A DNA stretch of 33,668 bases from an uncultured Gammaproteobacteria bacterium (GCA_905479985.1 CAJQOM010000037.1:1-33668), one strand, 5' to 3'; shown: positions 9,074 through 17,441, counted from the first letter of the stretch. The notes: generated by a model from the letters alone, not told the origin. Made by a program: numbers and translations.

Positions 9074-9089
9074 TGGCAAGCTCATTGCT
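9074..9089 (+). promoter_or_regulatory. Sigma-54 promoter of the porin gene
   Basis: TGGCAAGCTCATTGCT has GG (9075-9076) and GC (9087-9088) ten bases apart and matches the TGGCAC-N5-TTGC consensus almost fully. Transcription would start near 9100, about 100 bases before the ATG. Two half-sites ending in GTGCA (8985-8989 and 9016-9020) lie upstream and may be weak NtrC contacts, but no full dyad is visible. Confidence 0.75.
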
Positions 9090-9106
9090 ATCAGAGTAGT
9101 GAGTGA

Positions 9107-9120
9107 CTGCAACGAAGCAG
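9107..9120 (+). promoter_or_regulatory. ANTAR-type RNA hairpin in the porin leader
   Basis: CTGC and GCAG enclose the six-base loop AACGAA. Hairpins bound by ANTAR antiterminators have six-base loops with A at position 1 and G at position 4, both present here. The nrtA leader has the same loop type (AACGGC). A second hairpin of the usual pair could not be placed with confidence. It lies 28 bases before a strong terminator and upstream of an ANTAR protein gene. Confidence 0.55.
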
Positions 9121-9148
9121 CGAGTTTACTAATTATTTAATGGTAATG

Positions 9149-9188
9149 AAGCCATATTCAGCATTGCTGACTATGGCTTTTGTTTTTT
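9149..9188 (+). terminator. Rho-independent terminator inside the porin leader
   Basis: AAGCCATA (9149-9156) pairs with TATGGCTT (9172-9179), and CAGC (9159-9162) pairs with GCTG (9166-9169) inside it. A T-rich run (TTGTTTTTT) follows to 9188. The structure ends 14 bases before the porin ATG and lies downstream of the predicted start near 9100, so it should block the gene unless antitermination occurs. ATGG at 9140-9143 could pair with CCAT in the terminator's left arm, giving a possible alternative fold. Confidence 0.8.
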
Positions 9189-9202
9189 AAGAAGGAAAGA
9201 AA

Positions 9203-10444
9203 ATGGCTTACAATAAAACACCGATGGCGATGACGCTTTTAGCGACAGCAATGGCCTCTGCATTAATAACAACACCCGCGACAGCTGATGATGCCTTTTT
9301 CGAAGCCTTAACGGGGGGGAAAGTCAGTTTTTCTGCTCGTGCAAGATATGAGAACGTGGATCAAGAGGGTATATCGGAAGAAGCCAATGCCTTTACGGTA
9401 AGAACAACACTTGGCTACAAAACTGGTTTGTTTCATGGTTTTGGTGGTTTTGTTGAAATGGAAGATGTGTCTGAGCTAGGCTCTGAACAATATAACGACA
9501 CGTCGAATGGACGAACAGAGTACCCCGTTGTCGTTGATCCAAAAGGCACTGAAGTTAATCAGGCTTATCTTTTTTATACCGATGGTACCAATGACATTAA
9601 ATTTGGTCGTCAAGAAATCACTTTTCGTAAAGCGCCATTTCATCGCTTTGTCGGTAATGTGCTGTGGCGTCAAAACCATCAATCCTATGATGGTCTCCGT
9701 TTGAGCAGTAATGCCATTGCCGATGTGACACTTGATTATGCCTACATTAATAAAATTAACTCGATCTTTGGTGATGAAAAAAACGTCGGCATTTTTGATG
9801 ATGGTGTCGTGGATGTAAGCGGCCATTTATTTAATGCTGAGTACAAAGGCCTTGGTATTGGAACAGTGTCAGCTTATGCCCATTTGGTTGATTATAAGGA
9901 GTTGGAATCAATCTCTAACAAAATAATTGGCGCACGTTTAAGCGGCGCACAAGCCGTGTCAGATGATTTTAAAGTCATTTATACCGCTGAATACGCACAG
10001 CAAGATGATTATAAAAATGGGTCACAAGAAGATCATAATTACTATCTTGCTGAAGTGGGGGGGAAGTACAAAGGCTGGTTAGCAAAAGTGTCTCATGAAG
10101 TGCAAGAGGGCGACGGCACGTCAAGCTTTAAAACACGCTTAGGAACAAATCATGCCTATCAAGGTTGGGCAGATAAGTTTTTAAATACGCCTAATCAAGG
10201 TCTTAAAGACACTTATGTCACCGTAGTGGGCAAGGTGTTGGGCGCCAAACTAGTGGCGGTTTATCATGACTTTGAAACGGATGAAGGCGGCCTTGATGCG
10301 GGTGAAGAATTTGATATTTTACTCTCGAAGACGTTTGCTAAGCATTACACCGTCGCGGTGAAATATGCAGATTATCAAGCTGATGAAGAGTTTGGTTTAA
10401 CAGATACCAAAAAATTCTGGCTACTGGGTCAGGTCAAGTTTTAA
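9203..10444 (+). CDS. Outer-membrane beta-barrel porin, probable nitrate-inducible porin
   Basis: A 413-residue protein with a signal peptide (hydrophobic stretch about 8-24, probable cleavage after ATA near residue 28) and a C-terminal phenylalanine (LLGQVKF) typical of outer-membrane barrels. Alternating amphipathic strands run throughout, and a part such as NQAYLFYTDGTNDIKFGRQ resembles the alginate-export/phosphate-selective porin superfamily. The strong ribosome binding site (AAGGAAAG) is ten or so bases upstream. Its place between nasA and the ANTAR regulator, with its own sigma-54 promoter and attenuator-like leader, suggests it lets nitrate or nitrite cross the outer membrane. The substrate is inferred from context only. 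Confidence 0.8.
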   Translation: MAYNKTPMAMTLLATAMASALITTPATADDAFFEALTGGKVSFSARARYENVDQEGISEEANAFTVRTTLGYKTGLFHGFGGFVEMEDVSELGSEQYNDTSNGRTEYPVVVDPKGTEVNQAYLFYTDGTNDIKFGRQEITFRKAPFHRFVGNVLWRQNHQSYDGLRLSSNAIADVTLDYAYINKINSIFGDEKNVGIFDDGVVDVSGHLFNAEYKGLGIGTVSAYAHLVDYKELESISNKIIGARLSGAQAVSDDFKVIYTAEYAQQDDYKNGSQEDHNYYLAEVGGKYKGWLAKVSHEVQEGDGTSSFKTRLGTNHAYQGWADKFLNTPNQGLKDTYVTVVGKVLGAKLVAVYHDFETDEGGLDAGEEFDILLSKTFAKHYTVAVKYADYQADEEFGLTDTKKFWLLGQVKF

Positions 10445-10463
10445 AGGGTTGTCTCCGATATGG

Positions 10464-10493
10464 CCGGGCAGCTCGCTGTCCGGTTGTATTTTT
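10464..10493 (+). terminator. Rho-independent terminator after the porin gene
   Basis: CCGGGCAG (10464-10471) pairs with CTGTCCGG (10476-10483, one G-U pair) around the four-base loop CTCG, followed by TTGTATTTTT. It should separate the porin transcript from the ANTAR gene. Confidence 0.85.
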
Positions 10494-10503
10494 GATGCCA
10501 ATC

Positions 10504-10532
10504 TTGTTAACGATTTTAATCATGATTATAAA
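10504..10532 (+). promoter_or_regulatory. Candidate sigma-70 promoter of the ANTAR regulator gene
   Basis: TTGTTA (10504-10509) and TATAAA (10527-10532) are separated by 17 bases. The start would fall near 10539, only a few bases before the ATG at 10542, giving an almost leaderless message. It follows the porin terminator, so constitutive regulator expression independent of the porin would make sense. Confidence 0.45.
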
Positions 10533-10541
10533 GTGGTAACC

Positions 10542-11141
10542 ATGTCGATTAATACTGTTTTAGTAAGTGAATCTGTGCAATCAGCCCGGTTAGTTCAGCA
10601 TGTATTGCAAGGGACTGACTATCAACTTGTTTTCGAAGGTAGCAGATTAAGTGATTTGATAACAACTTCTGAACTGCGTACTCCTGCTCTGATCATTATG
10701 ACTATCGTTAGACCTAATCAACAGTTGATTAGTCAATTAAAACTGATCAGTGAACAGTACCCCTTACCTATCGTTATCTTTACCGATGCTGATGGCAGTG
10801 ATGCGATAGAACAAGTCATTAGCGCTGGTGTGAGTGCTTATATCGTCGATGGCCTAAGCGAACAGCGATTGCTCCCTGTTTTACGTACGGCTTTGGCACG
10901 TTTTGAACTAAATCAGTCGATGCAAAAAGAACTGACACAATTACGAACCAGTTTGGCTGATCGAAAAACGATTGATCGTGCCAAAGGCATCATTATGGAT
11001 CAACGACAATGTTCCGAAGAACAGGCCTATAAATTACTGCGAAGTAGGGCAATGAACCAAAATATAAAGTTAGCCGTATTGGCTAAAACTGTGAACAAGG
11101 CAGCAGCGATATTAAGTCCAGTCAGTAAGACGAAACATTGA
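10542..11141 (+). CDS. nasT: ANTAR-domain transcription antiterminator, NasT-like
   Basis: A 199-residue protein: an N-terminal receiver-like domain (about 3-120), a coiled linker, and an RNA-binding ANTAR domain (about 134-190, RKTIDRAKGIIMDQ then EEQAYKLLRSRA). NasT-type proteins bind tandem hairpins in nitrate-gene leaders and stop premature termination. The receiver's usual phosphorylated Asp is replaced: in PALIIMTIVRP, T54 sits where Asp would be, so activity is probably set by a partner and not by phosphorylation. In known systems the partner is NasS, a cytoplasmic NrtA-like nitrate sensor; none is encoded here. A longer reading from 10449 is possible, but ATG 10542 gives the family N-terminus. 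Hairpins fitting ANTAR recognition lie in the porin and nrtA leaders. Confidence 0.85.
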   Translation: MSINTVLVSESVQSARLVQHVLQGTDYQLVFEGSRLSDLITTSELRTPALIIMTIVRPNQQLISQLKLISEQYPLPIVIFTDADGSDAIEQVISAGVSAYIVDGLSEQRLLPVLRTALARFELNQSMQKELTQLRTSLADRKTIDRAKGIIMDQRQCSEEQAYKLLRSRAMNQNIKLAVLAKTVNKAAAILSPVSKTKH

Positions 11142-11297
11142 TCGTATCACTAATATAAACAATTCTTTTCCGCTAACACTTGGCTGTAAATTCGGCTGAG
11201 TGATAACAATCCCTAATAAGTAATCTTTGAAGCATAACGAAATGTTGGGTTTCATTTATCAACCAAGTTACCCCTTGCGTCAAATTGGTTAAGGCTT

Positions 11298-11314
11298 TGC
11301 ACTTTACCAGTGCG
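11298..11314. promoter_or_regulatory. NtrC binding site upstream of nrtA
   Basis: TGCACTTTACCAGTGCG matches the 17-bp NtrC dyad (TGCAC-N7-GTGCA) at nine of ten half-site positions. It is centred about 131 bp upstream of the predicted sigma-54 start near 11437. The rest of the stretch from 11142 to 11297 shows no gene and no other clear signal. Confidence 0.75.
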
Positions 11315-11410
11315 CAGAGCATAAAACTCAGCCCAAACATACTTAATATCATCGGTTTATCTATCTATAAGTTGCTGATATTAAATGACATGTGTGACAT
11401 GAGGTTTGGT

Positions 11411-11426
11411 TGGCATAGTCTCTGCT
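11411..11426 (+). promoter_or_regulatory. Sigma-54 promoter of the nitrate transport operon
   Basis: TGGCATAGTCTCTGCT has GG (11412-11413) and GC (11424-11425) exactly ten bases apart, with good -24 (TGGCAT) and -12 (CTGCT) elements. Transcription would begin near 11437, leaving a leader of about 144 bases. Confidence 0.75.
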
Positions 11427-11458
11427 AAGTAGTCAATAAGACAGTGTGATTAAGTGAG

Positions 11459-11476
11459 CAACCCAACGGCGGGTTG
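11459..11476 (+). promoter_or_regulatory. ANTAR-type RNA hairpin in the nrtA leader
   Basis: CAACCC pairs with GGGTTG around the hexaloop AACGGC, with A at loop position 1 and G at position 4, as ANTAR proteins require. Downstream, GCCCAATGGGC (11489-11499) forms a small hairpin and CCAATGG (11491-11497) can instead pair with CCATTGG (11533-11539), shortly before a run of six T (11548-11553). This suggests mutually exclusive folds, but the terminator is not as clear as in the porin leader. Confidence 0.6.
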
Positions 11477-11580
11477 GATATGAAAACTGCCCAATGGGCG
11501 AAATAGATAAAGGTATCCTCTGAGAGTTTGAACCATTGGAGTCCGTCTTTTTTAGAAAAATTTTATTTTGGAGTAGCACC

Positions 11581-12984
11581 ATGAACAACAGCACTAAACC
11601 GTTTTTTTCAGCTAAAAAGATTGTAAAAAACCTCGCCGTAGCCTGTATTGCTTTTTCGGCTGGATTGACTCAAATAACGGTTGTTCAGGCTGCCCCAGGA
11701 GAGTTAGAAAAGGAAGATCTGAAATTTGGTTTTATTAAATTAACCGATATGGCGCCACTGGCCATTGCCTACGAAAAAGGTTTTTTTGAAGATGAGGGGC
11801 TTTATGTCAGCTTAGAAGCACAAGCCAACTGGAAAGTGTTGCTGGACGGTGTGATTGATGGCAACTTGGATGGTGCCCATATGTTAGCAGGCCAACCTTT
11901 AGGCGCGACAATTGGTTTTGGTACCAAGGCCGATATTATTACGGCCTTTAGTATGGACTTAAATGGTAATGCGATTACTGTTTCCAATGAAATTTGGGAT
12001 CAGATGAAACCGCATGTGCCAATGGCGGATGGTAAACCTGTTCATCCAATCAGTGCCAGTGCATTAAAACCGGTTGTTGAACAGTATAAAGATGAAGGCA
12101 AGCCTTTTAATATGGGAATGGTCTTCCCAGTATCAACCCATAATTATGAATTGCGTTATTGGCTAGCAGCGGGTGGAATTCACCCCGGTTATTATGCCCC
12201 ACATAAAGGCGATGTCAGTGGTCAAATAGATGCCGAAGCCATGTTATCGGTGACCCCGCCGCCTCAAATGCCATCAACAATGGAAGCGGGTACGATTGTT
12301 GGCTATTGTGTTGGTGAACCGTGGAATCAACAGGCGGTATTTAAAGGTATCGGTGTGCCGGTGATTACCGATTATGAGATTTGGAAAAATAATCCAGAAA
12401 AAGTTTTCGGTGTCAGCCAAGGATGGGCTGATACTAACCCTAATACCCATATTGCTGTGGTTAAATCGTTAATTCGTGCTGCAGCCTGGTTGGATGCGAA
12501 TGATAATGCCAATCGTCCAGAAGCGGCAAAGATTCTGTCTCAAAGTAATTATGTCGGTGCCGATTATGATGTGATTGCCAACAGTATGACAGGCACCTTT
12601 GAGTATGAAAAAGGGGATAAGCGTTCAGTCCCTGATTTCAATGTTTTTTATCGTTATAACGCGACTTATCCCTATTACAGTGATGCCATCTGGTATCTAA
12701 CGCAAATGCGTCGTTGGGGTCAAATTGCTGAGCCAAAAACCGATAAGTGGTTTATGGATATAGCTAAGAAAGTTTACCGACCTGATATTTATGCTGTTGC
12801 CGCCAAAGAGTTGATAGCGGAAGGTAAATTGGATGCAAAAGACTTCCCTAACTTTGAAACAGAAACAGGGTTTAAACCTGTTCAAACAGAGTTTATTGAT
12901 GAAATTACCTATGACGGTACACAGCCTAATGCCTATTTGGACAAATTCCCGATTGGTTTGAAAGGCGACAACGTCATCGAATAG
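11581..12984 (+). CDS. nrtA: Nitrate ABC transporter, periplasmic substrate-binding protein
   Basis: A 467-residue NrtA/CmpA-family binding protein that captures nitrate in the periplasm. A signal peptide is visible (basic start with KK at 12-13, hydrophobic core near 18-30, probable cleavage after VQA near residue 37). The mature domain begins with [21 protein letters not shown] and contains GYCVGEPWN, a family hallmark. The ATG at 11581 has GGAG eight bases upstream; an in-frame ATG at 11536 would add a stretch not resembling a signal peptide. Because it has a signal peptide it is a transport component and not the cytoplasmic sensor NasS, although the two are paralogues. Confidence 0.92.
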   Translation: MNNSTKPFFSAKKIVKNLAVACIAFSAGLTQITVVQAAPGELEKEDLKFGFIKLTDMAPLAIAYEKGFFEDEGLYVSLEAQANWKVLLDGVIDGNLDGAHMLAGQPLGATIGFGTKADIITAFSMDLNGNAITVSNEIWDQMKPHVPMADGKPVHPISASALKPVVEQYKDEGKPFNMGMVFPVSTHNYELRYWLAAGGIHPGYYAPHKGDVSGQIDAEAMLSVTPPPQMPSTMEAGTIVGYCVGEPWNQQAVFKGIGVPVITDYEIWKNNPEKVFGVSQGWADTNPNTHIAVVKSLIRAAAWLDANDNANRPEAAKILSQSNYVGADYDVIANSMTGTFEYEKGDKRSVPDFNVFYRYNATYPYYSDAIWYLTQMRRWGQIAEPKTDKWFMDIAKKVYRPDIYAVAAKELIAEGKLDAKDFPNFETETGFKPVQTEFIDEITYDGTQPNAYLDKFPIGLKGDNVIE

Positions 12985-13002
12985 CCAGTAGTGAGCGTCT
13001 TA

Positions 13003-13030
13003 CCGGTCTGCTTAATGTTGAGCAGACCGG
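13003..13030 (+). promoter_or_regulatory. Perfect 10-bp hairpin between nrtA and nrtB
   Basis: CCGGTCTGCT (13003-13012) and AGCAGACCGG (13021-13030) enclose an eight-base loop. No T-run follows, so it is not a full intrinsic terminator. Such hairpins after a binding-protein gene often protect the upstream message and lower expression of the permease genes; that role is inferred. Confidence 0.75.
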
Positions 13031-13059
13031 AAAATAACGGAGAGTTAAAAGAATTTTTT

Positions 13060-14082
13060 ATGAAAGATAAAGTCATCAAGTTATTTGAAATGATGGGGTT
13101 TACTTGGTTTGTCCCTGTCGTGAAGCTCGCTACGGGGGAATCACCCAAACAACAATTATCGGCATTAGCGGTGATGGTCGGTATTCCCATGATAGCCTTC
13201 GCGATATTTCTAATGCTTTGGCATGTCGGCGCAGCGAAAGTGATTACAAGTTTGGGGCAAGTCCCTGGGCCTGTTCAGGTGTATGAGCAAGCGAATATTT
13301 TAATAGACGAGCATTATGCCGAGCGTGAAAAAGAAGTTAAATTTCATGAGCGGCAGGAAAAGCGCAATGTTGAAAAATTAGCTAAAAATCCAGATTATGA
13401 AATTAAAGTTCGTCCTTACACTGGTAAAGAAACCTATTTTGACCAAATTCTAACTAGCCTATTTACCGTATTTATTGGCTTTTTAATTGCCAGTGTGATC
13501 GCTATCCCGATAGGTGTCGTCAGTGGGTTAAGTGATACGCTTTATTCAGCATTAAATCCACTGATACAAATATTCAAGCCGGTTTCGCCGCTGGCTTGGC
13601 TACCGATTGTGACCATGGTGGTCAGTGCGAGTTATGTATCCGCCGATCCCATTTTTTCTAAATCATTTGTCACCTCAGCGATTACCGTCACTTTATGTTC
13701 CTTATGGCCTACTTTGATTAATACGGCTGTTGGTGTTTCATCGATTGATAAAGATTTGATGAATGTCGGAAAAGTATTACGTCTTAATTATGTAACGACA
13801 GTATTTAAAATTGTTATTCCGTCGTCTATTCCGATGATATTTACCGGCCTACGCATTTCACTCGGTATTGGCTGGATGGTGTTAATTGCAGCAGAAATGC
13901 TGGCTCAAAACCCGGGTTTAGGTAAGTTTGTTTGGGATGAGTTTCAAAATGGCAGTTCGTCCTCATTAGGCCGCATTATGGTGGCGGTCCTGACGATAGG
14001 GGTGCTTGGTTTCATGCTTGATCGCATTATGTTAACGATGCAAAAAGCATTCTCTTACGATAAAAACGCCACAGTGCGCTAG
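13060..14082 (+). CDS. nrtB: Nitrate ABC transporter permease
   Basis: A 340-residue inner-membrane permease of the NrtB/SsuC type. One transmembrane segment lies near 36-58, followed by a long charged cytoplasmic or periplasmic stretch (about 65-125, rich in E, K and R). The binding-protein-dependent transport domain with several membrane segments follows, containing LRLNYVTTVFKIVIPSSIP and AAEMLAQNPGLGKFVWDEF. The ATG at 13060 is chosen because upstream in-frame sequence runs through the intergenic hairpin; a GTG at 12991 is possible but unlikely. The nearest GGAG is 15 bases or more upstream, so initiation may be weak or coupled. The ATPase gene follows after nine bases. Confidence 0.88.
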   Translation: MKDKVIKLFEMMGFTWFVPVVKLATGESPKQQLSALAVMVGIPMIAFAIFLMLWHVGAAKVITSLGQVPGPVQVYEQANILIDEHYAEREKEVKFHERQEKRNVEKLAKNPDYEIKVRPYTGKETYFDQILTSLFTVFIGFLIASVIAIPIGVVSGLSDTLYSALNPLIQIFKPVSPLAWLPIVTMVVSASYVSADPIFSKSFVTSAITVTLCSLWPTLINTAVGVSSIDKDLMNVGKVLRLNYVTTVFKIVIPSSIPMIFTGLRISLGIGWMVLIAAEMLAQNPGLGKFVWDEFQNGSSSSLGRIMVAVLTIGVLGFMLDRIMLTMQKAFSYDKNATVR

Positions 14083-14091
14083 GAAATTATC

Positions 14092-14883
14092 ATGGAAAAA
14101 TATCTTAATATCGATCACGTTAGTATCGAATTCCCGACACCCAATGGTCCTTTCAAAGCACTGGACAATGTCAGTCTAAAAATAGATAAGGGTGAATTTG
14201 TCAGCATAATAGGCCATTCAGGTTGTGGCAAATCAACGGTGATGAATATTGTGGGTGGCTTGTATCAAGCCACACAAGGCGGGGTGATACTAGAAGGCAA
14301 AGAAGTCAACGAACCTGGTCCTGATCGGGCTATTGTGTTCCAAAACCACTCTTTATTTCCGTGGCTTACGGCGTATCAAAACGTTGAGTTGGCCGTGAAA
14401 TCTGTATTCAAAGGTAAAAAGACGGCTAAGGAGATGCAGGACTGGATTGACCATAATATTGAGCTAGTCCATATGAGCCATGCCAGAGATAAGTTACCTG
14501 CTGAATTATCGGGTGGCATGAAGCAACGTATTGGGATTGCCAGAGCCTTAGCCATGGAGCCTAAAGTATTGCTAATGGATGAACCGTTTGGTGCGCTTGA
14601 TGCGTTAACACGTGCCCATTTGCAAGACTCTCTAATGGAAATTCAAGCCGATCTCAATAATACGGTCATTATGATTACCCATGATGTCGATGAAGCGGTA
14701 TTGCTGTCGGATAAAATCGTCATGATGACCAATGGCCCAGCAGCCTCAATTGGCGAAATATTAACAATTGATTTGGAAAGACCGAGGAAACGTCTGGATT
14801 TAGCACATGATCAACACTACAACCATTTACGTTCTGACGTGATTCATTTCTTGCATGAACGTCATGCTAGGAAAGTGGCTTAA
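14092..14883 (+). CDS. nrtC: Nitrate ABC transporter ATP-binding protein
   Basis: A 263-residue ABC ATPase that powers nitrate import. Walker A is GHSGCGKST (41-49), the signature LSGGM begins at 139, and Walker B is VLLMDEP (159-165), followed by FGALDA. It is a single-domain ATPase without the C-terminal NrtA-like nitrate-sensing domain found on cyanobacterial NrtC, so it corresponds to NrtD in cyanobacterial naming and to NasD-like proteins elsewhere. Placement between nrtB and cysG with nine-base gaps on both sides supports a single operon. Confidence 0.9.
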   Translation: MEKYLNIDHVSIEFPTPNGPFKALDNVSLKIDKGEFVSIIGHSGCGKSTVMNIVGGLYQATQGGVILEGKEVNEPGPDRAIVFQNHSLFPWLTAYQNVELAVKSVFKGKKTAKEMQDWIDHNIELVHMSHARDKLPAELSGGMKQRIGIARALAMEPKVLLMDEPFGALDALTRAHLQDSLMEIQADLNNTVIMITHDVDEAVLLSDKIVMMTNGPAASIGEILTIDLERPRKRLDLAHDQHYNHLRSDVIHFLHERHARKVA

Positions 14884-14892
14884 CCGCTTAAC

Positions 14893-16272
14893 ATGGATTA
14901 TTTACCGATCTTTGTTGATGTGAGAAAGAGCACTTGCTTGGTGGTAGGTGGTGGTGATATTGCGGCGCGTAAAGCAAATTTATTATGTCAGGCGCAGACA
15001 AATGTGACGGTTATCTCACCAGTAGTCTCTGATGCAATGACCGTATTAATCGATGGTGGTTCGGTCAATTGGTTACAAGCAACTTTCTCGACGGACATTG
15101 AGATGCCATATCGTTTAGTGATAGCGGCAACAGATGATGAGACCGTCAACGAGCAGGTTTACCACTATGCTAAAGCGCATAAAATATTGGTGAATGTCGC
15201 TGACAAACCGCAACTATGTGATTTTATATTGCCTTCAATTTTAGACCGTTCCCCGATTGTTGTGGCGGTATCAAGTGGCGGTGAGTCCCCAATTTTAGCG
15301 CGGCAACTAAGAACACGGTTGGAAACATTGATACCGCCTAGCTATGGCAGATTAGCCAAGATGGTAGGCCGGTATCGCAATGCAGTAAAAGAAAAATTAC
15401 CAACCTTAAAAATGCGTAGGCGGTTTTGGGAGTCAGTATTACAAGGCCCTATTGCTGATCATGTTTTAGCCGGGCGAGAACAGCTTGGAGAACAAGCATT
15501 ACAAACGGCCATTAAGGATAGTCGAGATGAAGTAGTGACGAGCGGTGAGGTCTATCTAGTCGGAGGGGGCCCTGGCGATCCAGAATTATTGACTTTCAAA
15601 GCGCTTCGCTTAATGCAACAAGCCGATATTGTCTTTTACGACCGCTTAGTCAGTAAACAGGTATTGGCTTTGGTGCGTAAAGAAGCAGACCAAGTTTATG
15701 TCGGTAAGCAACGCGCATGGCATAGCGTTAGGCAAGAAGAAATTAATCAATTGCTAGTCGCTGAGGCTAAGTTGGGTAAACGGGTTTTACGTCTGAAAGG
15801 AGGAGACCCGTTTATTTTTGGTCGTGGTGGAGAAGAGATTGCTAGCTTGGCCGCAGAGCACATTCCTTTTCAGGTTGTGCCTGGTGTAACAGCCGCGTCG
15901 GGTTGTGCAAGTTATGCCGGCATCCCCTTGACACATCGTGACTATTCTCAAAGCTGCATTTTTGTAACGGGGCAAATAAAAGAAGGCGAATTAGATTTAA
16001 ATTGGGCAGCACTGGTCCAACCAAGGCAAACAGTGGTGGTTTATATGGGATTGCGAGGACTTAAAATTTTAAGTCAGAAATTACAACAGCATGGCTTAGA
16101 CGCGGATACGCCGGCTGCGTTGATACAGCAAGGAACGACAGAGCATCAAAAAGTATGGGTTAGTACGATTGCCGACTTACCCAGCCTAGCGCAAAAAGAA
16201 CAGCCGGTTGCACCGACCATGGTGATCATTGGCGAGGTGGTTAAGTTACATAAAAGTTTAGCTTGGTTTTAA
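14893..16272 (+). CDS. cysG: Siroheme synthase (multifunctional)
   Basis: A 459-residue fusion that makes siroheme from uroporphyrinogen III. The N-terminal part (about 1-200) is the Met8-like precorrin-2 dehydrogenase/ferrochelatase, with VVGGGDIAARK near 17-27 and the key D104 (NVADKP) and S128 (VSSGG) in the same positions as E. coli CysG. The C-terminal part (about 216-455) is the uroporphyrinogen III methyltransferase, with YLVGGGPGDPELLTFKA, GGDPFIFGRGGEE and VPGVTAASGCASYAGIPLTHR. It is the last gene of the transport operon and supplies the cofactor for NirB; it could also serve sulfite reductase. Confidence 0.95.
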   Translation: MDYLPIFVDVRKSTCLVVGGGDIAARKANLLCQAQTNVTVISPVVSDAMTVLIDGGSVNWLQATFSTDIEMPYRLVIAATDDETVNEQVYHYAKAHKILVNVADKPQLCDFILPSILDRSPIVVAVSSGGESPILARQLRTRLETLIPPSYGRLAKMVGRYRNAVKEKLPTLKMRRRFWESVLQGPIADHVLAGREQLGEQALQTAIKDSRDEVVTSGEVYLVGGGPGDPELLTFKALRLMQQADIVFYDRLVSKQVLALVRKEADQVYVGKQRAWHSVRQEEINQLLVAEAKLGKRVLRLKGGDPFIFGRGGEEIASLAAEHIPFQVVPGVTAASGCASYAGIPLTHRDYSQSCIFVTGQIKEGELDLNWAALVQPRQTVVVYMGLRGLKILSQKLQQHGLDADTPAALIQQGTTEHQKVWVSTIADLPSLAQKEQPVAPTMVIIGEVVKLHKSLAWF

Positions 16273-16355
16273 ATTTTATAGGGATGAAGTTCACGGTCAG
16301 TCAGGTTAGAATAGTGAGGTTAAGATAGTTTGCGTACGCCTACCTGGAGTGATGA

Positions 16356-17441
16356 ATGTTAGACCCTGTCCAAATCAAGCAGTTAATTAATACCTACCAA
16401 GACCCATTAAGTGGGGTTAATTTAGGTGATAGTCATACAAAGTCAGATATTCAAGTAGAGGGTGAAGCCTTAACAGTAGTCGTGACATTGGGTTATCCAA
16501 TAGACGGTCATAAACAGCAGATAATGTCAGAACTCACAGCATTATTAAAGCAAAATACCGATGCAGAATCCGTGTCAGTGACGGTAGACTGGCAAGTCAT
16601 CAAACATAAAGTCCAGCAAGGTGTAAAAGGCTTAGCTGGCGTTAAAAATATTATTGCTGTTGCCTCAGGTAAAGGCGGCGTAGGCAAGTCAACCACATCG
16701 GTCAATTTAGCCCTCGCCTTAGCCGCGGAAGGCGCTAACGTAGGTATTCTAGATGCCGATATTTATGGCCCAAGCCAGCCAAGAATGTTGGGCAAAAATC
16801 AAAAGCCAGAAACAGATGATGGCAAAACCATCAAACCGATCGAAAGCTTTGGCCTACAGAGTATGTCGATTGGCTATTTAATCGATGAAGAAGAGCCGAT
16901 GATTTGGCGTGGCCCGATGGTGACACAAGCATTACAACAATTGCTCAATGATACCAATTGGGATAACTTGGATTATTTGGTGATTGACTTACCGCCGGGT
17001 ACGGGAGACATTCATTTAACTTTATCGCAAAGTGTGCCGTTAAGTGGCGCTGTTATCGTCACGACGCCACAAGATATCTCATTGTTAGATGCCAGAAAAG
17101 CATTGAAAATGTTTGAAAAGGTCAATGTGCCAGTGATGGGTGTCATTGAGAATATGAGTACCCATATCTGTAGCGAGTGCGGTCATGAGGAACATATTTT
17201 TGGTAGTGGCGGCGGCCAGAGCATGGCGGATCAATATAATATGGATTTATTAGGTGCATTGCCGCTAGATATTCGTATTCGAGAAAATGCAGATAATGGT
17301 CAACCGACCGTGGCAATTGATCCTGAAGGTGATATTGCAAAAGCCTACCGTTTGATTGCAACGCGTGTTGCGGCTAGGTTAGCCATGCAAGGCAAAGATT
17401 ATGCCTCAGCATTCCCAAATATTGTGGTAAAAAACGATTAG
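16356..17441 (+). CDS. mrp: Mrp/ApbC/NBP35-family iron-sulfur cluster carrier ATPase
   Basis: A 361-residue cytoplasmic P-loop protein that binds and transfers Fe-S clusters. An N-terminal DUF59/MIP18-like domain (about 1-80) precedes the deviant Walker A GKGGVGKST (105-113). The cluster-bridging pair C272-C275 (ICSECGH) and the run DLPPGTGDIHLTL are present. Length and order fit the gammaproteobacterial Mrp. GGAG sits shortly before the ATG. The gene is separated from cysG by 83 bases without a clear terminator. It could help mature Fe-S enzymes in general; a special link to nitrate genes is not indicated. Confidence 0.92.
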   Translation: MLDPVQIKQLINTYQDPLSGVNLGDSHTKSDIQVEGEALTVVVTLGYPIDGHKQQIMSELTALLKQNTDAESVSVTVDWQVIKHKVQQGVKGLAGVKNIIAVASGKGGVGKSTTSVNLALALAAEGANVGILDADIYGPSQPRMLGKNQKPETDDGKTIKPIESFGLQSMSIGYLIDEEEPMIWRGPMVTQALQQLLNDTNWDNLDYLVIDLPPGTGDIHLTLSQSVPLSGAVIVTTPQDISLLDARKALKMFEKVNVPVMGVIENMSTHICSECGHEEHIFGSGGGQSMADQYNMDLLGALPLDIRIRENADNGQPTVAIDPEGDIAKAYRLIATRVAARLAMQGKDYASAFPNIVVKND

